A DNA stretch of 64,000 bases from IMG/VR virus record IMGVR_UViG_3300036820_000017, positions 1-64,000 of that record; one strand, given 5' to 3'. This document shows positions 1 to 6,945 of this stretch, in pieces; positions within the stretch are counted from its first letter, which is position 1; every line of letters starts with the position of its first letter. The position numbers were made by a program, and so were the translations under genes. The stretch is from a virus. A model generated the notes under the pieces. The model saw only the letters and a list, made by a program, of their open reading frames with translations, searched no databases and was not told where the DNA came from.

Positions 1-1
1 T

Positions 2-121
2 CCTGCCGACAGGGAGGGCGGCTCGTGCTGTGGAAGCCCTGGCGGCTGTCCGTCAGCCAACGGCTGCCCCGACTGCGGCAGGGCGCTGGCTCCTTACCAC
101 CCGGCAGGTTCCGATGCTTAG
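2..121 (+). CDS. 3' end of a Cys-rich protein (partial)
   Basis: A frame open from the window edge ends at TAG 119-121. It encodes a Gly/Cys-rich tail with CC, then CPSANGCPDCG, which looks like a zinc-ribbon remnant (CxxC spaced Cys pairs). Codon use matches the neighbouring small genes and it runs in the same direction. The start lies outside the window, so function is unknown. It could be chance reading frame because only about 39 codons are visible. Confidence 0.4.
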   Translation, partial: PADREGGSCCGSPGGCPSANGCPDCGRALAPYHPAGSDA

Positions 122-142
122 AGACGAGAGGAAGGCTGTGTA

Positions 143-376
143 ATGGACAGGATCGGGAACTTGACATCGGCTCTCCCGGGCGAGGTGTGCCCGCGGGCGC
201 TCTGGGAATGCTTGCAACTCTCGGGAGCTGACGTGTCCGAGTACGCGCATGAGACGAATACGCCCGAGGGGCGTGAGGCTGGTTACCAGCAGTGGATGCG
301 CAGCGGCAGCGTCGCGGAGGTGGTCGAGGCGGTACGCCAATTGCGCGCCGACTACGACGAGCTGGCCGAGGCTTGA
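143..376 (+). CDS. Small hypothetical protein, 77 aa
   Basis: It starts at an ATG preceded by a purine-rich GAGAGGAAGG Shine-Dalgarno-like stretch. The product is acidic, with a predicted helical C-terminus (VAEVVEAVRQLRADYDELAEA) that may form a short coiled coil. No family is recognised. It is the first complete gene of a tightly packed run of small early genes, in the position where phages carry host-takeover genes. Confidence 0.65.
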   Translation: MDRIGNLTSALPGEVCPRALWECLQLSGADVSEYAHETNTPEGREAGYQQWMRSGSVAEVVEAVRQLRADYDELAEA

Positions 377-378
377 TC

Positions 379-567
379 ATGTGGGATTTCATCACTCCTC
401 GCAACCTGATCGACTGGCAGCGCGAAGCCGCGTTCAAAGAGATGGGCCAACGCGCACGCAAGCTGCTCGCGGAGGGGTATGCGAGCGAGGCGGACAGTCT
501 GCTGGACGAGATGGCTGCTCGCCGGCAGGAGTGGCAGCGCGAACAGGACGAACGGGAGGCAGCATGA
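379..567 (+). CDS. Small hypothetical helical protein, 62 aa
   Basis: I chose ATG 379, two bases after the previous stop, over more upstream in-frame starts. The product (MWDFITPRN...) is mostly charged helix (EAAFKEMGQRARKLLAEGYASEADSLLDEM), suggesting a small dimerising or protein-binding factor. Its stop overlaps the next ATG as ATGA, indicating translational coupling. No family is recognised. Confidence 0.6.
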   Translation: MWDFITPRNLIDWQREAAFKEMGQRARKLLAEGYASEADSLLDEMAARRQEWQREQDEREAA

Positions 568-821
568 CGAACACCGAGCAAACCGATACCCCGAACATCT
601 CGGAGACCCCGAACCTCGCGGCGTTGAGGGCCTGGGCCGACGCCCGTGGGCTCTCCGTGCACGCATCCTCGGGCAGCCAGCGAGAGCCGGAGAACGTTGT
701 GGCCGTCAAGTTCGGAGGGGGCTTCGGGACCACGCTCCTGAGCCGGTCCAGTCTTGACTCGATCGACACCGCTGCGATGTACCTGGTCAACGTCATCGAC
801 CGCCTGCGGCTGGAGGACTGA
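564..821 (+). CDS. Hypothetical protein, 85 aa
   Basis: It starts at an ATG overlapping the previous stop (ATGA). Longer upstream in-frame starts exist but would read through the preceding genes, so they were rejected. The sequence has a helix (NLAALRAWADARGLSV) followed by a beta-rich part (VVAVKFGGGFGTTLL). No family is recognised. It belongs to the early small-gene operon. Confidence 0.6.
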   Translation: MTNTEQTDTPNISETPNLAALRAWADARGLSVHASSGSQREPENVVAVKFGGGFGTTLLSRSSLDSIDTAAMYLVNVIDRLRLED

Positions 822-855
822 CGCTGATGAGTCAAGGCGATAGCCAGGGTCGACG

Positions 856-1362
856 GTGACCCTCGTCGGCTTCAACGCGATGAACCACCCCCAGCAGATC
901 GCACGTCGAGGCGCGCGCCCGGAGGTCGACGACCGAGCTACGGCGCCGGAGGTGTTTGGCCCGCTGCATGATCGGTTCGGTTTCTCGATCGACGTGGCGG
1001 CACTCTCACACAACGCGAAGTGCGAGCGGTACTGCACACCTCAAGAGAACGGGCTGGTTCAGCCATGGGCAGGCGAGCGCGTCTGGTGCAATCCGCCCTA
1101 CTCGAACATTGAGCCGTGGCTCGAGAAGGCGTGGAGCGAGTGGCGCCTAGGGACCGTCGATCTGATCGTGATGCTCCTCCCTGCGAACCGAACCGAGCAG
1201 GGATGGTGGCAGCGACAGGTCGAGGCGTTCCGACGCGCTGGCGGCGTCCGCGTTGAGTTCCTGCCCGGCCGGATCCGCTTCATCGCTCATGACGCGACGG
1301 AGATCAAGCCGAACGAGCGACCGCCCTTCGGGTGTTGTCTCGTGATCTGGGGTGAAGGATGA
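856..1362 (+). CDS. Phage DNA N-6-adenine methyltransferase (Dam-type)
   Basis: The 168-residue protein carries the catalytic NPPY motif at residues 79-82 and an FSIDVAA segment near residue 43, in the order seen in phage Dam-type adenine methyltransferases. This family transfers a methyl group from S-adenosylmethionine to N6 of adenine in DNA. Length fits the short phage versions, which lack a long target-recognition domain. The GTG at 856 is used here; ATG 880 (MNHPQQ) is an alternative start. Its stop overlaps the next gene as ATGA. The likely role is to mask phage DNA from host restriction or alter its regulation; the recognised site cannot be read from sequence. Confidence 0.85.
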   Translation: MTLVGFNAMNHPQQIARRGARPEVDDRATAPEVFGPLHDRFGFSIDVAALSHNAKCERYCTPQENGLVQPWAGERVWCNPPYSNIEPWLEKAWSEWRLGTVDLIVMLLPANRTEQGWWQRQVEAFRRAGGVRVEFLPGRIRFIAHDATEIKPNERPPFGCCLVIWGEG

Positions 1363-1583
1363 CGCTTTCAGGCGATAGCGCAAAACGGGTGGAGTTGTTC
1401 GCCGCCATGGAGCACGGCAGACTTAGAGTGTTCGCGAAGCTGCGCGGTCCGATCCTCATGAACCGAACAGACATTGCCCACGAGGACATCACAGACTCGT
1501 TCGCGCGGCTGGCGGGAACAGTTGGGCCGACGCTGGCCCGACCAAGCGGAACGCAGGGATTCGACTCGGGGCGTATGCCATGA
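1359..1583 (+). CDS. Hypothetical protein, 74 aa
   Basis: It starts with ATG overlapping the methyltransferase stop. The sequence has a short helical N-terminal half (GDSAKRVELFAAMEHGRL) and a low-complexity C-terminus. No family is recognised. The overlap on both sides supports it being translated as part of the operon. Confidence 0.5.
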   Translation: MTLSGDSAKRVELFAAMEHGRLRVFAKLRGPILMNRTDIAHEDITDSFARLAGTVGPTLARPSGTQGFDSGRMP

Positions 1584-1888
1584 CTTCGGGCAGTAGCGAT
1601 ACTCCGATGCAGCCAGACCTAAGCACGTATGACCGATTGGACTGTGCTGTCAGCGGCTACTTGGCCCAGTACGGCGATAGGTCCATCGGCGAGCAACATC
1701 CCGATCTGCCCAGCGGCTGCATCGGTCGCGTCGAGAGCCTGGTCGACGCATCCATCGCCGCCGCTGGAGACGGTCGCAGGCTTCTGGCTGCTGTCAAGTG
1801 GGTGCTCGCACTCCACGACGCAGGGAGTCACTCCGGCCTGGACGCGGCGTTACGGAGCTTGCGCATCCTCGTGGATGGTGATCGCTGA
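1580..1888 (+). CDS. Hypothetical protein, 102 aa
   Basis: It overlaps the upstream gene by four bases (ATGA) and the downstream gene by one base. The second half is helical (SLVDASIAAAGDGRRLLAAVKWVLALHD). No catalytic motif or known fold is recognised. Coupled translation with its neighbours is likely. Confidence 0.6.
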   Translation: MTSGSSDTPMQPDLSTYDRLDCAVSGYLAQYGDRSIGEQHPDLPSGCIGRVESLVDASIAAAGDGRRLLAAVKWVLALHDAGSHSGLDAALRSLRILVDGDR

Positions 1889-2085
1889 TGTCCAGCCAAA
1901 GCAGCGAGTCGACGCCCTACACCCAGCGCGTCGAGGTCGGCGCGTACTACACCGACGGGGCCGATCTATGGCGCGTCGTGACCGTGAGCGAACTCGGCTG
2001 TGTCGACCTGATCAACGAGTCGACCGGCCGGCAGCGCTTGCTCGGCATCGACAGCTTCCGACGCTTGATGTGGAGGGCTCGCTGA
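1888..2085 (+). CDS. Hypothetical beta-rich protein, 65 aa
   Basis: The small product has alternating beta-like segments (VEVGAYYTDGADLWRVVTVSELGCVDLINEST), suggesting a compact barrel. No family is recognised. The first residues (MSSQSSESTP) resemble those of the next gene (MPEQSSEWTP), possibly an ancient duplication of the start region. Confidence 0.55.
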   Translation: MSSQSSESTPYTQRVEVGAYYTDGADLWRVVTVSELGCVDLINESTGRQRLLGIDSFRRLMWRAR

Positions 2086-2270
2086 TGCCCGAGCAAAGTA
2101 GCGAGTGGACGCCCGCGTGGTGTGGCTACTGCAAGTGCTACGTCCCGCTGGAGCGAGAGCCACACGTCTCTCCCCATAACCGCCTGCCGCATAACGCCAA
2201 GGACCAGCCGTGGAAGGGCCTCGGTAACGATGGTCCGCTCTTGCCCGAACCCGAGGAGACGCGCCCTTGA
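2085..2270 (+). CDS. Small Cys-rich hypothetical protein, 61 aa
   Basis: The ATG overlaps the previous stop (TGATG). Residues 12-19 read WCGYCKCY, a Cys cluster that could bind zinc, with a nearby His-containing segment (HVSPHNRLPHN). No family is recognised. It sits in the coupled run of small early genes. Confidence 0.55.
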   Translation: MPEQSSEWTPAWCGYCKCYVPLEREPHVSPHNRLPHNAKDQPWKGLGNDGPLLPEPEETRP

Positions 2271-2479
2271 GTCGAGACAGCGAAAAACATCGGCCCAGCC
2301 TCGCACGTCCGCGCCGGCTGACGCTGGAAGGTCACGTCCACACCGACGGCGACTGCATCTACGTCAACGGGATGATCCTCGCCAACGTGATCGGTGCCGC
2401 GTTGCCGGAAGACGACATGCCGGACGGCTGCAAGCGGGACTACGGTTACCTGTCGATCAGCGTGGAGCGGCGCCCATGA
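2267..2479 (+). CDS. Hypothetical protein, 70 aa
   Basis: It starts at TTG 2267, which overlaps the previous stop TGA. The C-terminal half is beta-rich (DGDCIYVNGMILANVIGAALPEDDMP...YGYLSISVERRP). No family is recognised. The start depends on the overlap pattern and is moderately certain. Confidence 0.55.
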   Translation: MSRDSEKHRPSLARPRRLTLEGHVHTDGDCIYVNGMILANVIGAALPEDDMPDGCKRDYGYLSISVERRP

Positions 2480-2685
2480 CCCCGCCTTCACGCGACAGCA
2501 GCGGCATTCACATATGCGGGTGTGACGAGGGCTCATCCGGATGGTTCCGCTCACGATCCGATCCGGACTGGTGGTCTTGTGCCGACTGCGACGGACGTAC
2601 CCAGAAGCTCACCAAGGCCGAGAAGGCGGAGATGGCTCGTCGGCCTGGCGCTGGAAATGGACAGAAAGAGCGAGGTTCTGAGTGA
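2476..2685 (+). CDS. Small zinc-ribbon-like protein, 69 aa
   Basis: Starting at ATG 2476 (overlapping the previous stop), it encodes C-G-C near residue 15 and C-A-D-C near residue 35, separated by Trp-rich sequence (DPDWWSC). The two Cys pairs fit a small zinc ribbon. A charged helix follows (TKAEKAEMARR). The partner and function are unknown. Confidence 0.6.
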   Translation: MTPPSRDSSGIHICGCDEGSSGWFRSRSDPDWWSCADCDGRTQKLTKAEKAEMARRPGAGNGQKERGSE

Positions 2686-3164
2686 CGAGCGCGGTCTTTG
2701 AGCCTCTGCGGATGCGCGGCTTCTGCGGGATCGGTATCGAGCGCAGCAAGACGGCGATCAACGTCGGAACGCTCTGGCGCTCGGCGGCGATCCTCGGGGC
2801 CGACTTCATTTTCACCGTCGGCAAGCGCTATCCACAGCAGGCGTCGGACACCGTGAAGGCGTGGCGGCACATCCCGTATTGGGAGTTCGAGGATCTCGAC
2901 GACCTGCGGACGCCGTACGACTGCCGGCTGATCGGGGTCGAGATGGATCCACGAGCGAAGATGGTCTCGGCCTTCACGCACCCCGACCGCGCCGTCTATT
3001 TGCTCGGCGCCGAGGACCACGGGCTCACCAGAGCCGCGCTGGACCGCTGCCACGCGCTGATCCAGCTACCCGGCGCGTACAGCCTCAACGTGGCTGTAGC
3101 GGGCTCCATAGTCCTCCACGACCGCGCCTCCAAGCTCAGAGCCTCCGAGGCGGTGGCGGCATGA
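2682..3164 (+). CDS. TrmH/SpoU-family RNA 2'-O-methyltransferase
   Basis: The 160-residue protein has the three SPOUT motifs of the TrmH branch in order. These are an Asn/Arg motif (NVGTLWRSA, residues 27-35), LGAEDHGL (108-115) and SLNVAVAGSIVLHD (134-147). The last two form the knotted S-adenosylmethionine site. The family methylates ribose 2'-OH groups of tRNA or rRNA and works as a dimer; the length matches the minimal catalytic domain without an added RNA-binding domain. It begins at a GTG overlapping the previous stop. Its presence in a phage early operon is unusual and suggests tRNA or rRNA modification during infection. The substrate cannot be deduced. Confidence 0.85.
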   Translation: MTSAVFEPLRMRGFCGIGIERSKTAINVGTLWRSAAILGADFIFTVGKRYPQQASDTVKAWRHIPYWEFEDLDDLRTPYDCRLIGVEMDPRAKMVSAFTHPDRAVYLLGAEDHGLTRAALDRCHALIQLPGAYSLNVAVAGSIVLHDRASKLRASEAVAA

Positions 3165-3319
3165 CGTGGTGCCAGAGCTGCGGCGCACAGTACACCGGCG
3201 CGACGCATAACTGCGGTTGGGCGACGATCACGAAGGACCGGCTGCGCGAGCTGATCGAGGCCGAGCGGAAGCTGAATTCCGATGCTCCTAGAGGGACGCA
3301 GGGCGGTTCTGAGGGCTGA
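3161..3319 (+). CDS. Small zinc-finger-like protein, 52 aa
   Basis: ATG 3161 overlaps the stop of the RNA methyltransferase gene. The product begins MTWCQSCGAQY and has THNCGW shortly after, so three Cys and a His could hold a zinc ion. A basic/acidic helix follows (KDRLRELIEAERKL). It is coupled to the excisionase-like gene downstream. Function is unknown. Confidence 0.55.
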   Translation: MTWCQSCGAQYTGATHNCGWATITKDRLRELIEAERKLNSDAPRGTQGGSEG

Positions 3320-3534
3320 TGAACGCGACCGTTCACGGGCTGCAGGTCCCCGCCGTCGAGCGGTACGTGTCGCGCGCCGAGCTGGCTGAAATGATGGGCG
3401 TCAGCGTGAAGACGATCGACCGCCTCGTTGCCGCCGGGATGCCCTCCGAAACCTGGGGCCTGCGAACCCGGCGGTTCCTGGCCAGCCGAGCCCTCCAATG
3501 GGCCCGCGCGAGAGACGGAGGAGACGACCAGTGA
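3319..3534 (+). CDS. Excisionase-like HTH DNA-binding protein
   Basis: The 71-residue product contains a MerR/excisionase-type helix-turn-helix, with YVSRAELAEMMGVSVKTIDRLVAAGMPSE-like spacing at residues 16-45. That fold binds DNA as a small winged helix. It directly precedes and overlaps the integrase gene, the usual place for a recombination directionality factor. A role in excision is therefore likely, though a transcriptional regulator is possible. Confidence 0.75.
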   Translation: MNATVHGLQVPAVERYVSRAELAEMMGVSVKTIDRLVAAGMPSETWGLRTRRFLASRALQWARARDGGDDQ

Positions 3535-4646
3535 CCATCGCCAAGCTGCCATCCGGCCGCTACCGCGTCCGCGTCTGGCATAACGGCCGCGACGTCGCCG
3601 CAGCTCCCATCCTCGGACTCCCCGACGGCTACTCGTGGGAGCGAAAGCGCGGCGCTGGCGGCGCGCTCGAGGCCGAGGCCAAGGCCCGCGAGATCCTCCG
3701 CGGCAACGCCGCCCAGGCCGTCACCGTCGCCGACTTCCACCGCCGGTGGACGACCGACCCGCTGTTCCTGCGTCCCAAGCAGTCCACCAACATCCACAAC
3801 GAGGAGCGCACCCGCGCGTTTGTCGCGCGGTACGGCAGCCTCCTGATGCGTCAGGTCAGCGACCAGATCGTCGCCGAATGGGTCGCCGGCGGCCAGCGCA
3901 ACAGCACCGTGCCTGCGCTGCGCGCGATGTTCAACGACGCCGCGAGCGCCAAGGCTGGCCGCCTGGTGCTGATCAACCCGTTCGCCGACCTCGGGATCCG
4001 CAAGACGAAGGGCAACAAGGCCAAGCGACCCCCGTCGCTCGAGCAGATGGAGAACATGGTGCTCACCGCCCGGCAGATCACCCCTCCGAGCTTCGCCGCC
4101 TACCTCGAGTTCGCGTGCCTCACCGCTGGCCGGCCGAGCGAGCTTGACGCGTTGCGGTGGGCCGCCGTCCGGTTTGACGACGGCGAGGTTGATCTCGTCG
4201 AGCAGTGGAACGCCAAGGTCCGCGACTTCACCGAGCCCAAGTACGGCCCCTACACGGTCGCGCTCGTCGACCGTGCCCGGAGGCTGCTTCAGGGAATGAA
4301 GCGTGCCGCTGGCGCCGGCGAGTTCGTGTTTAGCACCGACCGCGGCACCCACTACACCCCGAGCGCGCGACACCATCACTGGGATCGCGTGCGGTGCTCG
4401 ATCGGGACGCCCGACCTGACCCTCTACCTTGCCTCCCGCCACTTCTTCGCGAGCTACTCGCTCAATGTTCTGGATCTCCCGCCGCACGTCATCGCGGAGC
4501 AGCTGGGGCATAAGGATGGCGGCAAGCTGATCGTCCAGCTCTACGGTCATCCCGACGCGAAGATTGCGCGACGGCAGATCCGCGACGCGTGGGATACCGC
4601 TGCGACGGTGCGGCATCTGCGGTCCGTGAAGGATGACTTGGCGTGA
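3531..4646 (+). CDS. int: Tyrosine integrase
   Basis: GTG 3531 overlaps the upstream stop and has a GGAGGAG Shine-Dalgarno, giving 371 residues. An N-terminal AP2-like arm-binding segment (SGRYRVRVWHNGRD), a core-binding region and a C-terminal catalytic domain are visible. Catalytic candidates are R201 (GRPSELDALRW), K237, R303, H327 (LGH) and nucleophile Y338. The usual box II His three residues before R303 is Leu here (LASR instead of HxxR), which is odd but seen in some divergent members. The protein should integrate the phage at attP/attB. The attP candidate lies immediately downstream. Confidence 0.9.
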   Translation: MTIAKLPSGRYRVRVWHNGRDVAAAPILGLPDGYSWERKRGAGGALEAEAKAREILRGNAAQAVTVADFHRRWTTDPLFLRPKQSTNIHNEERTRAFVARYGSLLMRQVSDQIVAEWVAGGQRNSTVPALRAMFNDAASAKAGRLVLINPFADLGIRKTKGNKAKRPPSLEQMENMVLTARQITPPSFAAYLEFACLTAGRPSELDALRWAAVRFDDGEVDLVEQWNAKVRDFTEPKYGPYTVALVDRARRLLQGMKRAAGAGEFVFSTDRGTHYTPSARHHHWDRVRCSIGTPDLTLYLASRHFFASYSLNVLDLPPHVIAEQLGHKDGGKLIVQLYGHPDAKIARRQIRDAWDTAATVRHLRSVKDDLA

Positions 4647-4900
4647 CGAACTCGCCACATCCTCGCCACGAGTGCCCGATTTGCAGGGCAGATATCCTGT
4701 CTCCCCGACTACGACCCGTATGGGGACGCTCCGGGACCCGAGGGGTCTCGGAGCCCGCGAATCCGCAGCGGCACCGGGCGATCCGAGTCGATGATGCCCG
4801 TGATTGTTGGGGGCGCCCCCGAAGGGTTTCTCGGCGGAACTCGCCACGGACTCGCCACGCGCCGGCGCCGCTGACTCACCACGCGCTCGAGGGCGTCTGA
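4643..4900 (+). CDS. Doubtful ORF across the attP candidate
   Basis: A GTG start overlaps the integrase stop in the same GTGA style as neighbouring genes. The 85-residue product has one CPIC motif and is otherwise Arg/Pro-rich low-complexity sequence. The DNA holds paired CTCGCCAC repeats and a 12-bp palindrome, so it is more likely a recombination site than a gene. I list it only because of the overlapping start. Confidence 0.25.
   Translation: MTNSPHPRHECPICRADILSPRLRPVWGRSGTRGVSEPANPQRHRAIRVDDARDCWGRPRRVSRRNSPRTRHAPAPLTHHALEGV
4651..4858 (+). repeat. Paired CTCGCCAC repeats: attP/arm-site candidate
   Basis: The octamer CTCGCCAC occurs four times, at 4651-4658, 4662-4669, 4840-4847 and 4851-4858. 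Both pairs have an 11-bp period, about one DNA turn, and share the context AACTCGCCACnnnCTCGCCAC. A perfect 12-bp palindrome GGGGGCGCCCCC lies between them at 4809-4820. Two repeat pairs flanking about 180 bp just downstream of an integrase match the layout of arm-type integrase or excisionase sites around an attP core. The core itself cannot be identified without the host attB. Confidence 0.6.
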
Positions 4901-4960
4901 TGTCCAGCCAACGAGCGGAGGAGCGCTATGAGTGAAGGCGCACATAAGGAGGTACTGACC

Positions 4961-5158
4961 ATGGCTACGATCGAGATCAAGATCGCTGACTACGATCCCG
5001 TCCGGCTCATTCTTTCGGCGGCGGCGGAGTTGGTGGCAGCCGTTGCCGACCATCTGGAGCTTGTCGGTGTCGATCCGCGCGATCCCGACGCGCCAGAGTC
5101 CGAGCGCGGTCTTTGTGACGCGCTGATGGTGTTCAAGGCGACGGTGGAGGGGTCGTGA
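4961..5158 (+). CDS. Hypothetical protein, 65 aa
   Basis: ATG 4961 has a near-perfect AAGGAGGT Shine-Dalgarno at 4947-4954. An in-frame ATG at 4928 with GGAGGAG is an alternative that would add 11 residues. The product (MATIEIKIADYDPVRLILSAAAELVAAVADHLE...) is acidic with a long helix. No family is recognised. It opens a new small operon after the attP candidate. Confidence 0.65.
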   Translation: MATIEIKIADYDPVRLILSAAAELVAAVADHLELVGVDPRDPDAPESERGLCDALMVFKATVEGS

Positions 5159-5481
5159 GCCAGCGCACGGAGTTTCGCGTGGTCTGGACTCGCGAGGGCC
5201 GGCGACAGTCGACCCGGATCTACCAGGGCTGGTCCTCTGCGTGCCGCAAGGCGCAGGGAATCCTTGCGCTGGAGGCCGTGAAGGCCGAGACGAGATTCGA
5301 GACGATGCCTGATCTCGTCGAGCCTCCGGTCATTCAGCAGCGCACCGTCGGTGACTGGGAGCAGAACCCGTACTACGAGCCGAGCGAGCCGAGCGAGGGC
5401 ACGAAGAAGGAGATGCTCTACATCTACGGCGACGGTGACGCGCCGACGGAGCCGAAGGAGGCCGCCGATGTCCCGTTCTGA
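5155..5481 (+). CDS. Hypothetical protein, 108 aa
   Basis: GTG 5155 overlaps the upstream stop. The N-terminal half is basic and beta-rich (FRVVWTREGRRQSTRIYQGWSSACRKAQ); the C-terminal third is acidic and probably disordered (EPSEPSEGTKKEM). No family is recognised. Confidence 0.6.
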   Translation: MSQRTEFRVVWTREGRRQSTRIYQGWSSACRKAQGILALEAVKAETRFETMPDLVEPPVIQQRTVGDWEQNPYYEPSEPSEGTKKEMLYIYGDGDAPTEPKEAADVPF

Positions 5482-5602
5482 TTCAAATTGTGGAGTCGTG
5501 ACCGGTCTGGTCTGCAGTCTCGGGAACGCGATCGTCGGCGTGGCGCTGTGGGCCGCGGCGTGCGTGCAGGTGGCATGGGATCAGCTATGGGGTGACGGAT
5601 GA
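5468..5602 (+). CDS. Small membrane protein, 44 aa
   Basis: This short gene starts at ATG 5468 inside the end of the preceding one and ends at 5602, overlapping the next start. A single hydrophobic stretch (VVTGLVCSLGNAIVGVALW) predicts one membrane helix. Such tiny phage membrane proteins often act on host envelope or division machinery, but nothing here says which. Confidence 0.5.
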   Translation: MSRSDSNCGVVTGLVCSLGNAIVGVALWAAACVQVAWDQLWGDG

Positions 5603-5874
5603 CCGCGTCCTTCATCCGCCGCGAGCGTCGCAAGCGGCCATGCCCGTGCGGGTGCGGCACCGTCGGGTTCTGCCCCGATCACGCCGAGTTGATCGCTGGC
5701 ATCCGCGACGACTTCAAAGCGAAACGCGCCGCGAAGTCCCGTGATGGTCTGCGAGCCCGATCGACCCGACGTCCGCAATGCTGCCGACCCGGGTGCAGCC
5801 ATGATCGGACACCACCCGCAGCGTTCTGCGATCAGTGCACCGAGGACGGCTGGGAAGACGGGGTCGGGGAGTGA
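5599..5874 (+). CDS. Cys-rich zinc-binding-like protein, 91 aa
   Basis: Starting at ATG 5599, it has two Cys clusters: CPCGCGTVGFCPDH near residues 15-27 and CCRPGCSHD...FCDQC near residues 61-80. They would support two zinc sites. The middle is basic, consistent with nucleic-acid binding. No exact family is recognised. It ends the first rightward gene block. Confidence 0.65.
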   Translation: MTASFIRRERRKRPCPCGCGTVGFCPDHAELIAGIRDDFKAKRAAKSRDGLRARSTRRPQCCRPGCSHDRTPPAAFCDQCTEDGWEDGVGE

Positions 5875-5964
5875 ACGGAACGTGCCCGAGTCCCGCTGAA
5901 TAGACATACCGAAACGCTCCGACCCCGTCGCGACTCCCGCGATGACCCCACATTCGGTGCGAAG

Positions 5965-6032
5965 TGTGGTGCCATCGCGCCACGTTTCCAGGCGTCCCCG
6001 CGTCCGTCAAACTGTGATGCCATCGCGCCGCG
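5965..6032 (+). repeat. 20-bp direct repeat upstream of second recombinase
   Basis: TGTGGTGCCATCGCGCCACG (5965-5984) recurs as TGTGATGCCATCGCGCCGCG (6013-6032), 18 of 20 identical and 48 bp apart. Each copy is itself an imperfect dyad. They lie in the 173-bp gap before the second recombinase gene and abut its GCCGATAT box. Operators or recombinase core sites are both possible. Confidence 0.55.
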
Positions 6033-6046
6033 CCGATATACGGGAG
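6030..6046 (+). promoter_or_regulatory. GCCGATAT-box promoter candidate, copy 1
   Basis: The motif GCGCCGATATACGGGAG ends one base before GTG 6048. The core GCCGATAT matches the -10 box known for FliA/SigD-type sigma factors. If it is a -10, transcription would begin at or near the start codon, giving a leaderless mRNA. No TAAA-type -35 is visible at the usual spacing. The same motif recurs before three other genes. Confidence 0.55.
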
Positions 6047-6047
6047 A

Positions 6048-6635
6048 GTGCCGCCCCGCAAGCTCCCCAAGACGCTGACCGCTGACGAGGCCACCGCGCT
6101 GCTCGGGCGCCCGAACATCGACTGCCCGACCGGCCTGCGGAACAGGGCCATGTTGGAGTTGATGCTCGGCAACGGATTGCGCGTCAGCGAGTGCTGCGGG
6201 GTGCATCTGCGCGATGTCGACTGGAAGACCCGACGGCTGCGGCTCCGGTCCGAGGTAGCCAAAGGTGGACGCGAGGCCGTGCTCCCGCTCGCCCCCGATG
6301 TCATCGACTGGTTGGACAGGTGGAAGCCCGTCCGGCGCGAATATGCCGCCGGCGCTCCGTGGATGTTCGTCACCCTTCGCGGCGGCAAGGTCGATCGGCA
6401 CTACGTATGGGAGATGGTCAGCCGCTACGCCCGCAAGGCCGGGATCGAGTGGCCCGTTCATCCTCACGTTCTCCGCCACACCTTCGGAACCGACCTGCTG
6501 CGCAGCGGCGAGTTCGATATCCGCGAGGTCCAGGAGATGCTCCGTCACGCCGACGTGCGGACGACGATGGTCTACACCCACGTCGCGCCGGAGCGACTGG
6601 CGGAGAAGATGAACCGCCGCCGCCGCGCCGCCTGA
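6048..6635 (+). CDS. Minimal XerC/D-like tyrosine recombinase
   Basis: The 195-residue protein is essentially only a catalytic domain: R45 (GLRVSE), K72, H140-R143 (HVLRH), H167 (LRHADVRTT) and nucleophile Y176 (YTHV) are all present. The usual SAM-like core-binding domain of about 100 residues is missing. Such short recombinases may act as invertases or resolvases, or with a partner protein. It is unlike the larger integrase at 3531-4646 in sequence and completeness of its active site. It starts at GTG directly after a GCCGATAT box. Confidence 0.85.
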   Translation: MPPRKLPKTLTADEATALLGRPNIDCPTGLRNRAMLELMLGNGLRVSECCGVHLRDVDWKTRRLRLRSEVAKGGREAVLPLAPDVIDWLDRWKPVRREYAAGAPWMFVTLRGGKVDRHYVWEMVSRYARKAGIEWPVHPHVLRHTFGTDLLRSGEFDIREVQEMLRHADVRTTMVYTHVAPERLAEKMNRRRRAA

Positions 6636-6698
6636 CCGGTGACGACGGTACGGCCGAGTACCATGTGCGGCGGGACTGGTGCAGGGATCGGGAGGGCA

Positions 6699-6932
6699 AT
6701 GGACGCCGCACACGGGATAGAGGCAAGCTTCTCGCTGGTGGGGCACCAACTGCGGAAGCTGATGCAGGAGCGCGCCGACCGGACGGTCATCAACGCGCTC
6801 GGCGTCGCGCTATGCCTCGAAGCGGGATTCTCACCCACCGAGATCGAGACGCGGCTGACGCTCACCAAGGATGAGTACCGCGAGGCGCATATCTGGGCCC
6901 GATGGGCGATCGCGGATCTGGCGCGCTCCTAG
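6699..6932 (+). CDS. Hypothetical protein with possible HTH, 77 aa
   Basis: ATG 6699 follows GGGAGGGCA; GTG 6639 would add 20 low-quality residues. The C-terminal half (LCLEAGFSPTEIETRLTLTKDEYREAHIWARWAI) has helix-turn-helix-like spacing. It lies between two recombination/sigma-type genes, so a DNA-binding accessory role is plausible but unproven. Confidence 0.55.
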   Translation: MDAAHGIEASFSLVGHQLRKLMQERADRTVINALGVALCLEAGFSPTEIETRLTLTKDEYREAHIWARWAIADLARS

Positions 6933-6945
6933 CCTGCGGGCTGTT

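Noticed and set aside
249-563. Longer N-terminal extension of the 564 gene
   Set aside because: It would overlap two supported small genes almost completely and reads as low-complexity Arg-rich sequence; the ATGA overlap start fits the operon.
3333-4847. 504-residue antisense frame over the integrase
   Set aside because: It is a GC-driven shadow of the integrase, whose catalytic motifs are clear on the plus strand.
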